The position numbers and the translations under genes are program-made. A stretch of 6,688 nt of DNA, taken from the NCBI GenBank assembly GCA_031271275.1, contig JAISWA010000011.1:1-6688 (forward strand), written 5' to 3'. Source of the stretch: Clostridiales bacterium. Its GTDB lineage: Bacteria > Bacillota > Clostridia > Lachnospirales > WQUN01. Below are positions 1 to 4,574 of the stretch, piece by piece (positions within the stretch are counted from its first letter, which is position 1; every line of letters starts with the position of its first letter). The notes under the pieces were generated by a model. It saw only the letters and a list, made by a program, of their open reading frames with translations. It had not been told where the DNA came from and made no database searches.

Positions 1-165
1 ACAAGCCGCGTACTGGAAGCCGTGTGGGGCGACATGGAACTGGAATACCTGCGGGAGTATTACCTTGACCCGGACGACCCGGCGATTTTTTGGATGAAAA
101 TAAAAACCCCCTCCGGCACGGAGGGGTATATCAGCAGTTTGCTGTTGGCGTATGAGGCGGATTAA
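1..165 (+). CDS. 3' end of an unrecognised protein gene (partial)
   Basis: The plus frame starting at base 1 stays open for 54 codons and ends in TAA at 163-165; the start lies outside the window. The visible tail is acidic and aromatic. It ends in a W-x-K-I-x-T-P-S-G-T-E-G-Y-I pattern (residues 31-44 of the fragment) followed by a short hydrophobic SSLLLAYEAD terminus. A tryptophan, a basic strand, a G-x-x-G-Y turn and a final strand recall the end of a bacterial SH3-like domain, but this is a weak resemblance and I do not assign a function. Two oddities are visible. Codons 33-42 hold a strong GC hairpin that reads as a terminator on the other strand. The last codons and the stop also form the start of a 35-bp tandem repeat, so the present C-terminus may have been shaped by repeat duplication. 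The gene is convergent with the kinase gene to its right. Confidence 0.6.
   Translation, partial: TSRVLEAVWGDMELEYLREYYLDPDDPAIFWMKIKTPSGTEGYISSLLLAYEAD
97..126 (-). terminator. Intrinsic terminator for the leftward kinase transcript, inside the opposing gene
   Basis: Read on the minus strand, bases 126-108 form a perfect 8-bp stem (CCCCTCCG paired with CGGAGGGG) with a 3-nt loop. One more G follows and then the T-rich tract TTTTTATTTT (106-97). This is the classical Rho-independent layout. On the plus strand the hairpin has A's before it and no T-run after it, so it would act only on leftward transcription. The only leftward gene nearby is the histidine kinase, which stops at 334, about 210 bases away. 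No other T-tailed hairpin is visible between them. Confidence 0.7.
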
Positions 166-260
166 AGGCAATCGCCCTGTGTCATTCTGAGGCGGATTAA
201 AGGCAGCCGCCCTGTGTCCTTCTGAGGTGGATTAAAGGTAGCCGCCCTGTGTCATTCTGA
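156..260. repeat. Three tandem 35-bp repeat units
   Basis: Units lie at 156-190, 191-225 and 226-260 with no spacer. Each runs from GG(C/T)GGATTAAAGG to TGTC(A/C)TTCTGA; unit 2 differs from unit 1 at three bases and from unit 3 at three bases. Within a unit GGCGG can pair with CCGCC about 11 bases later, with a wobble in units 1 and 3. The first unit starts inside the coding end of the upstream gene and contains its TAA stop. The third unit runs directly into the large palindrome, whose outer arm supplies the TGTCATTCTGA part. Units touch one another and are nearly identical, so this is a tandem duplication rather than a CRISPR. Confidence 0.85.
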
Positions 261-314
261 GCGAAGCGAAGAATCCTTACGGCGGCGGATCCTTCGCTTC
301 GCTCAGGATGACAC
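249..314. repeat. Dispersed palindromic repeat, copy 1 (28-bp arms)
   Basis: Bases 249-276 and 287-314 are inverted copies with two differences in 28, separated by a 10-base centre. The core is the TGTCATTCTGAGCGAAGCG type sequence, which I recall as a common dispersed repeat of many bacterial genomes, often mis-annotated as short proteins containing HSERSEES and RFAQND. Each arm can also fold alone: outer stem ATTCT/AGAAT in the left arm and ATCCT/AGGAT in the right arm, a GA/GA internal loop, a 2-bp GC stem and a GAA loop. It lies between the convergent kinase and upstream genes. It has no T-run on either side, so it is not an intrinsic terminator by itself. Confidence 0.85.
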
Positions 315-317
315 GGA

Positions 318-330
318 TTAATTCGCTATG
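318..330. repeat. 13-bp relic matching an end of the MITE-like element
   Basis: The sequence TTAATTCGCTATG matches 12 of 13 bases of the right end of the inverted-repeat element at 4475-4487 (TTGATTCGCTATG). In both places it sits within 5 bases of a TGTCATTCTGAG palindrome. It may be a leftover end of the same element, or a target sequence that both elements use. Confidence 0.4.
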
Positions 331-333
331 GGT

Positions 334-3300
334 TTACGTTCTGTTTTTCTTTAAATAAACCGCCAGTTTCTCCAAAACCCCTTCAATATCCAACGGCTTT
401 CCGATATGGCCGTTCATACCCGCGGCAATGCAGCTTTCGATATCTTCTTTAAAAACGTTCGCGGTCATGGCGATAATGGGAACTTCTTTATTTAACTTTC
501 TTATTTGCCGCGCGGCTTCGTAGCCGTCCATCACCGGCATCTGCACGTCCATAAAAATCAAGTCGTATTTATCCGGCGCTTCACGGAACATTTTTACCGC
601 GGCTTCCCCGTTTTCCGCGCAGTCTATGGCTATGCGCGTGGGCTCAAGCAGCGCGATCAGAATTTCGCAGTTTATTTCCACATCCTCCGCCAAAAGAATC
701 CGGAAGCCCTCATAGGAAACGGCGCCGCTTTCCGCTTCCGGCGTTTCTTCCAAAACGTTTTCCCTTTCGCCGAGGCATTCGTTAATCGTATCCATAATCA
801 TCGACGGGAACAGCGGCTTGGACAGGAACCGCTCAATGCCCGCCTTCCTCGCTTCGACTTCCACCTCGTTCCATGCCGCGGCGGAAATCATAATGACGAT
901 GGGGTCGTTTGCCGTGTTTTGACGTGTTTTTAAGGCGTAAGTCAGCTCTATCCCGTTCATTTGGGGCATCAGCCAATCCACAAAATAAATGTTATAGGGC
1001 CCGTTAAACCCGATAATGTCGAGGGCGCTTTCCCCGCTCAGCGCCGTATCGCACCTTAAACCGGCTTCCCGCATGATTTCTGAAAAATAAACCAGTATCG
1101 CCGGGTCGTCGTCCACCACCATAAAACGCAAATTACTTAAATTCATATTTTTCAGGAAAGCGCTTCTAACCGCCCCCGCGCCTTGACGCGCGTGAAAGGT
1201 AAACGCGAACGTCGAACCCTTCCCTTCTTCCGACTCAATCCAAATTTCCCCGCCCATCATCTCCACGATGTTTTTGGAAATGGCAAGCCCCAGCCCGGTT
1301 CCGCCAAACCTGCGCGACGTGTGGGATTCCGCCTGCTCGAATGATTTAAAAAGTTTCGCCTGCTTCTCGGGCGTTATTCCGATACCGGTGTCGGTTACGC
1401 TTATTTTTATCACGCAGGCGCCGTCTTCGCTTTTCTCCTCAAGCGACGCGTCAAGGTGGATGGAACCGTTTTCCGGCGTAAATTTTATGGCGTTGGACAA
1501 AAGGTTTGTAATGACCTGCGAGAGCCGTTGGTCGTCCACAATGATTCTCTTGGGAATATTGCCGCCTATGCGCACGGTGAATTCCTGACGCTTTTCGTCT
1601 ACGCGGAAATTGATGACATTTGTTACCCGCTGAAGGATTTTTTCAAAATCCACTTCGATAGGGGACAGGGTGAACATGTTCGCCTCTATCTTGGACATGT
1701 CGAGCACGTCGTTTATGACCCCGAGCAGGTGGTTGGACGCGTCTTTAATTTTCCCCAACGCGTAGTTTTTCCTGCCCAAATCCTCCGTCTTTTCCGCTAT
1801 TTCGGTCATACCGAAAATGGCGTTCATGGGCGTGCGTATTTCATGGCTCATGTTGGCTAAAAAAGTGGACTTCGCCTGGCTTGCCGCCTCCGCCTGCTTC
1901 TTCGCGGCTATTAAGTCGGCGGTCATTTTACGGTTTCTTTGGAACATGATGAGTATCAAGGCGAGTACGGTCAGTGAAAGCGCGGTCACGCCTATGAACC
2001 ACGGGTGTTGCGCCTCGGTCACCTTCAGCCGGTAATCATAAGTCCGCTGCATCCACTGTTCCGCGATTGCCTCCACGTCCGTGAGCGCCATTACCTTGTC
2101 AAAAACGGACATCAGCACGGCGGAGTCCCGCCTGAACGCGATGGAATTTTCAAGGGGCTGGTTAAAAACGTAGTTTGCCTTGTAATCGACGCGTTCCTCA
2201 TAATGGGTAAGCTGCAGGACTTTTCTTTGGTTCGTCATCACCATATCTACTTCGCCCCGGTGAAGGGCTTCCAACGCGTTGTCTACGCCGTCGTACTCCG
2301 CCGTGTTCGTGTGGTTGGGGAACCATTGCCGGAATATGGCGGCGTGGGCCGTGTCTTTCGCAAACCCGATTTTTACGTCGAGTATCTCGTTAACGGTGAT
2401 GTTGGGAAAGTCGGTCTTTGAGACGAGGGCGTAATAGTCGGGGATATTGAAGGAATCGCTCCACGTAAGATAGCTTTCCCGTTCGGGCGTCCTGGCGAAG
2501 CCGGGGATGATTTCCGCGCCGCCCTCGCGCATAAGCTCGCCTTGCGCCGGCATACTCGCGTGGGTTTCGTGGGCGACTTCAAAGGTCAGGCCGGTGAGTT
2601 CCGTCACCTCGTTTAAGAGGTCGAAGTATATGCCCTGCCACTGCCGCTCTGTTTCGTTGTAAAAGCACATGGGGTAATTGGTGTCGAAAGCCGCGATTGG
2701 CACGATGGGGCTATCCGCTACGTAGGCGTGCTCGTCTTCCGTCAGCAGGCGGCTGATGCGGTATTTGCGGTATTCCTCGTAGCCTTCGCTGTAAAGTTGG
2801 TTGAGATACTGCCTGCCCCCGGAGCGGACCGCTTTGCTCACGGCGGAGATAACCGGCGATAGCGCCGGGTCCGCCGTCGCCATAGAAGTGGGGTTAAAAA
2901 TCAGGGGGAAATAATTTTCAATAATCAAGCCGTCATAATCCATAAACGATATTTCCGCCGCGCTTGTTACGATGACCGCGTCCGCCTCGCCGCTCTTAAG
3001 CGCCTGATACCCCTGCGCGGCGTCGGCGACCCACAGGGGCTCGTATACGCCGGGTTCGGTCACAGCCGCCACGGCGGATTCCACGGGGGTGTTTTCCATA
3101 AACGCGTATTTAAGCGGACGTTCCTGTAAAATTTTTTCGGCGTCCTCGCGGCTCTCAAGCCTAATGATGATGTATTGCCGCTCGGCGATGGTTTCGCTCA
3201 TAAAATACAGGGAAAGGCGTTCCGGGGTGGGCATGATATTGCCGGAAAAGTCGATTTCCCGGGCGCTTAGTTTAACGGGCAGCTCGCTTGAATTGTAAAA

Positions 3301-3612
3301 TTCAAGCGCAAAGGGTATGCCGAACAGCCTTGTCAGCCAATCGCAGAACAGCGCCGAATATCCGCCGAACCCGCCGTCTTCTTTGATAAACGCTTCGGTG
3401 GAGAGGAACATGCCGTAGGAAAATGAATCGTGTTTCAGTTTCAAGCCTTCGATGGCGCTGATTTCTTCTTCGGTTATCCCGGGGATTTCGCGGTAGGAAG
3501 TGTACGCGACGGCGGCGTTTCGCGGCGGCGTTTCAACCGCGCAGGAGGCGGGCGCGGAAAGCAAAAGGCATAAGGCAGGTATTATCAGCGTAAAGCGCTT
3601 GCATTTTTTCAC
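334..3612 (-). CDS. Hybrid sensor histidine kinase with two periplasmic-type solute-binding domains and two receivers
   Basis: Membrane-bound BvgS/EvgS-like hybrid kinase, 1092 aa from the chosen GTG start at 3612. That start follows a G-run at 3618-3623 by 5 bases and begins directly with a signal peptide (VKKCKRF, then a hydrophobic stretch, to Cys24). An in-frame TTG at 3678 would add 22 residues that spoil the signal peptide. Domains in order: two SBP_bac_3 ligand-binding domains (about 43-285 and 300-525), a transmembrane helix (about 537-557), a short coiled linker, and HisKA with the phospho-acceptor His590 in SHEIRTPMN. Then HATPase follows, with N703/N707 in the N box, DTGIGI from 741 and GGTGLGL from 769. 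Receiver 1 (about 827-950) has acidic pocket D834-D836, acceptor Asp879 and Lys932. Receiver 2 (about 970-1088) has Asp977, acceptor Asp1022, Thr1050 and Lys1072. All catalytic residues look intact. There is no HPt domain, DNA-binding domain or adjacent response regulator, so the phosphorelay partner lies elsewhere. The ligand is unknown; amino acids or similar small solutes are typical of SBP3 domains. Cys24 is not in a convincing lipobox. Confidence 0.95.
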   Translation of the reverse strand: MKKCKRFTLIIPALCLLLSAPASCAVETPPRNAAVAYTSYREIPGITEEEISAIEGLKLKHDSFSYGMFLSTEAFIKEDGGFGGYSALFCDWLTRLFGIPFALEFYNSSELPVKLSAREIDFSGNIMPTPERLSLYFMSETIAERQYIIIRLESREDAEKILQERPLKYAFMENTPVESAVAAVTEPGVYEPLWVADAAQGYQALKSGEADAVIVTSAAEISFMDYDGLIIENYFPLIFNPTSMATADPALSPVISAVSKAVRSGGRQYLNQLYSEGYEEYRKYRISRLLTEDEHAYVADSPIVPIAAFDTNYPMCFYNETERQWQGIYFDLLNEVTELTGLTFEVAHETHASMPAQGELMREGGAEIIPGFARTPERESYLTWSDSFNIPDYYALVSKTDFPNITVNEILDVKIGFAKDTAHAAIFRQWFPNHTNTAEYDGVDNALEALHRGEVDMVMTNQRKVLQLTHYEERVDYKANYVFNQPLENSIAFRRDSAVLMSVFDKVMALTDVEAIAEQWMQRTYDYRLKVTEAQHPWFIGVTALSLTVLALILIMFQRNRKMTADLIAAKKQAEAASQAKSTFLANMSHEIRTPMNAIFGMTEIAEKTEDLGRKNYALGKIKDASNHLLGVINDVLDMSKIEANMFTLSPIEVDFEKILQRVTNVINFRVDEKRQEFTVRIGGNIPKRIIVDDQRLSQVITNLLSNAIKFTPENGSIHLDASLEEKSEDGACVIKISVTDTGIGITPEKQAKLFKSFEQAESHTSRRFGGTGLGLAISKNIVEMMGGEIWIESEEGKGSTFAFTFHARQGAGAVRSAFLKNMNLSNLRFMVVDDDPAILVYFSEIMREAGLRCDTALSGESALDIIGFNGPYNIYFVDWLMPQMNGIELTYALKTRQNTANDPIVIMISAAAWNEVEVEARKAGIERFLSKPLFPSMIMDTINECLGERENVLEETPEAESGAVSYEGFRILLAEDVEINCEILIALLEPTRIAIDCAENGEAAVKMFREAPDKYDLIFMDVQMPVMDGYEAARQIRKLNKEVPIIAMTANVFKEDIESCIAAGMNGHIGKPLDIEGVLEKLAVYLKKNRT

Positions 3613-3623
3613 ATAATCCCCCC
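3613..3623 (-). promoter_or_regulatory. Ribosome binding site that sets the kinase start
   Basis: On the minus strand a run of six G's (3623-3618) followed by ATTAT precedes GTG at 3612. This G-rich Shine-Dalgarno-like tract is 5 bases from the start codon. The overlapping ATG in the same stretch is out of frame and meets TGA immediately. The GTG also gives a clean N-terminal signal peptide, so I prefer it to the upstream TTG. Confidence 0.6.
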
Positions 3624-3655
3624 GTGGTTGAGCGTTTAACATACGAATTGCAACG

Positions 3656-3710
3656 GCTGTCATGCTGAAGCAATACAACTGCTGTCATGCTGAGCCGCAG
3701 GCGAAGCATC
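3656..3710. repeat. Two diverged copies of the dispersed repeat core in the kinase leader
   Basis: GCTGTCATGCTGA occurs at 3656-3668 and again at 3681-3693. The second copy continues into a full single-arm unit ending at 3710. In that unit ATGCT (3687-3691) pairs with AGCAT (3705-3709), GA faces GA, and GCC/GGC closes a GCA loop. This is the fold of the palindrome arms elsewhere in the window, with the T-A pair replaced by G-C. The region lies in the 5' untranslated leader expected for the kinase mRNA, where it could form a hairpin upstream of the ribosome binding site. Confidence 0.7.
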
Positions 3711-3752
3711 TTTTACTTTTTACATACAGGAAAGTTATTGAACGTAATCGCT

Positions 3753-3781
3753 ATTATAAAGTTTTGGGAACAAAGGCGCAA
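3753..3781 (-). promoter_or_regulatory. SigA-type promoter for the histidine kinase gene
   Basis: On the minus strand TTGCGC (3781-3776) is followed by a 17-base spacer and a perfect TATAAT (3758-3753). The -35 keeps the TTG of the consensus. Transcription would start near 3746, leaving a leader of roughly 135 bases that contains the repeat copies at 3656-3710 before the GTG start. Confidence 0.6.
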
Positions 3782-3837
3782 TAAAACCGCCGCGATACGT
3801 TAACGCGCCCGCTTTACTTGCGATACTGGGCGCAATA
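3775..3837. promoter_or_regulatory. Candidate shared operator region between divergent promoters
   Basis: GGCGCAATA occurs twice in the same orientation, at 3775-3783 and 3829-3837. The first copy covers the kinase -35 and the second enters the -10 of the flavoprotein gene. An inverted repeat TTGCG-N8-CGCAA (3818-3835) fills the spacer of the rightward promoter, and a palindrome CGTTAACG (3798-3805) sits between the two promoters. These are plausible binding sites for a regulator acting on both genes; no regulator is encoded in the window. Confidence 0.35.
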
Positions 3838-3841
3838 TAAT
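3813..3841 (+). promoter_or_regulatory. SigA-type promoter for the split-barrel flavoprotein gene
   Basis: TTTACT (3813-3818), a 17-base spacer and a perfect TATAAT (3836-3841) form a good housekeeping promoter. The start of transcription would be near 3848, about 47 bases before the ATG at 3895. It points away from the kinase promoter, with the two -10 boxes 77 bases apart. Confidence 0.7.
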
Positions 3842-3846
3842 GCGTT

Positions 3847-3867
3847 TGGCGCGGGAAACAAGCGCCA
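3847..3867 (+). promoter_or_regulatory. Inverted repeat at the start of the flavoprotein leader
   Basis: TGGCGC (3847-3852) and GCGCCA (3862-3867) are perfect inverted copies 9 bases apart, located right at the predicted transcription start. They could be a 5' stabilising hairpin or a repressor site. The sequence alone does not separate these. Confidence 0.35.
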
Positions 3868-3881
3868 GTACAATTATTCAT

Positions 3882-3886
3882 GGAGG
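3882..3886 (+). promoter_or_regulatory. Ribosome binding site that decides the flavoprotein start
   Basis: A perfect GGAGG lies 8 bases before the ATG at 3895. It overlaps the upstream in-frame ATG at 3880, which has no such site before it, so translation should begin at 3895. Confidence 0.8.
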
Positions 3887-3894
3887 CGGAACAG

Positions 3895-4299
3895 ATGATT
3901 AACTATGCGGAACTGCTGAAAGCGACCCCTACCGGCGTTCTCGCCACGCGGGACGGGGAAGGCGTAAAGACAAGGGTGTTTCAGTACCTTTTCTCGGAAG
4001 GCAACAAAGTCTATTTCTGCACAAGCAGCGCGAAGCCCGTCTATGCGCAGATTCAGGCGAACCCCCGCGTGTCTTTCTGTACATACGCGGCGGATTTTAA
4101 CCCGGTGCTGTCGGTTAACGGCAAAGCGGTATTTGCGGACGACATCGCGCTGAAAACCCGCGCGCTCGACGAGAACCCCGGTATCAAAGGCATTTATAAC
4201 ACGCCGGATAACCCCGTGTTCCAAATTTTTTATATCGACGTGGAAGAAGTGGAGACCTTCAGCTTTACGGAAGGACCGAAGACGTACCGCGTTTCGTGA
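3895..4299 (+). CDS. Pyridoxamine 5'-phosphate oxidase-like FMN-binding split-barrel protein
   Basis: A 134-aa cytoplasmic protein of the small PNPOx-like (flavin reductase/split-barrel) superfamily. Members usually bind FMN, or sometimes F420 or haem, as homodimers and reduce or oxidise small molecules. The family pattern is visible: an N-terminal helix, a strand TGVLATRDGEGVKTRVF (residues 13-29), a strand KVYFCTSS (38-45), a helix AKPVYAQIQANPRVSF (46-61), a strand around VLSVNGKAVF (71-80), and the C-terminal strand VFQIFYIDVEEVETFSF (108-124). Length and order fit a minimal stand-alone domain. It is not a true PdxH, which is about 200 aa and carries a dedicated C-terminal region, so the substrate cannot be named. 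The start at 3895 is preferred over 3880 because of the GGAGG. The gene has its own promoter and terminator and is therefore monocistronic, divergent from the kinase. Confidence 0.85.
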   Translation: MINYAELLKATPTGVLATRDGEGVKTRVFQYLFSEGNKVYFCTSSAKPVYAQIQANPRVSFCTYAADFNPVLSVNGKAVFADDIALKTRALDENPGIKGIYNTPDNPVFQIFYIDVEEVETFSFTEGPKTYRVS

Positions 4300-4335
4300 A
4301 AGCTTCAGCGTTGCGCGATTCATGATGAAATTCTC

Positions 4336-4368
4336 ACCGCCGCCAAAATTTGACGGCGGTTTTTATTT
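4336..4368 (+). terminator. Intrinsic terminator of the flavoprotein gene
   Basis: Bases 4336-4342 (ACCGCCG) pair with 4354-4360. One C/A mismatch follows, then three more pairs close a 3-base loop. The stem runs straight into TTTTTATTT (4360-4368). It lies 36 bases after the stop codon and fits a Rho-independent terminator for rightward transcription. Confidence 0.9.
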
Positions 4369-4408
4369 CTACTACACTTCAGCTGAGGAATGTCACGCTG
4401 CGGGAGTT

Positions 4409-4486
4409 ATAGCGAATCAACTTAATTTTGACCATCGGAAGCGTTAATGCATTGTGGTGAACGGACGTACAAAGTTGATTCGCTAT
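4409..4486. mobile_element. MITE-like element with perfect 15-bp terminal inverted repeats
   Basis: ATAGCGAATCAACTT (4409-4423) and its exact reverse complement (4472-4486) flank 48 bases with no coding potential of their own. The 4-bp direct repeat GAGT occurs just outside (4404-4407 and 4487-4490), a possible target duplication if the element begins at 4408. Alternatively the TA at each end (4410-4411, 4484-4485) would fit an IS630/Tc1-type TA target. There is no transposase in the window. The element abuts the palindromic repeat at 4492 and sits between a terminator and the ligA promoter. Confidence 0.55.
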
Positions 4487-4491
4487 GAGTA

Positions 4492-4555
4492 TGTCATTCT
4501 GAGCGAAGCGAAGAATCTTACCTGACACAGATTCTTCGCTACGCTCAGAATGACA
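4492..4555. repeat. Dispersed palindromic repeat, copy 2 (27-bp arms)
   Basis: Bases 4492-4518 and 4529-4555 are inverted copies with a single difference (GAA versus GTA in the small loop), around a 10-base centre. It is the same family as the palindrome at 249-314, with the same arm length and centre length but an unrelated centre sequence. Each arm again contains the ATTCT/AGAAT mini-hairpin with a GA/GA internal loop. The open frame on the minus strand through this region encodes the familiar spurious HSERSEES...RFAQND peptide and is not a gene. Confidence 0.9.
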
Positions 4556-4562
4556 CCGCCTA

Positions 4563-4568
4563 TATAAT
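4563..4568 (+). promoter_or_regulatory. -10 box of a probable ligA promoter
   Basis: A perfect TATAAT stands directly after the palindrome and 6 bases before the first in-frame ATG of ligA. At 17-base spacing the -35 position would be 4540-4545 (TACGCT), inside the palindrome's right arm and a poor match. The promoter is therefore supported mainly by its -10. The transcript would start near 4575. Confidence 0.4.
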
Positions 4569-4574
4569 TTTCTT

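Noticed and set aside
156..260. Possible CRISPR array, because of the regularly spaced identical blocks.
   Set aside because: The units are directly adjacent with no unique spacers, there are only three, and no cas gene is present.
249..314. The palindrome as a bidirectional terminator for the convergent genes.
   Set aside because: The stem is strong but no T-run follows it on either strand; the T-tailed hairpin at 97-126 is a better candidate for the leftward transcript.
3613..3678. Extension of the kinase to the TTG at 3678.
   Set aside because: The extra 22 residues come partly from repeat sequence and would precede a clear signal peptide; the GTG at 3612 has a G-rich ribosome site at proper distance.
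3895..4299. Annotation of the small flavoprotein as PdxH or as a nitroimidazole reductase (Nim).
   Set aside because: It is too short and lacks the C-terminal region of PdxH, and no Nim-specific signature can be recognised by eye; only the superfamily level is supported.
3874..4323. Minus-strand open frame of 149 codons opposite the split-barrel gene.
   Set aside because: It mirrors the real gene in another frame. The plus strand has a promoter, GGAGG site, family-like protein and terminator; the minus frame has none of these.
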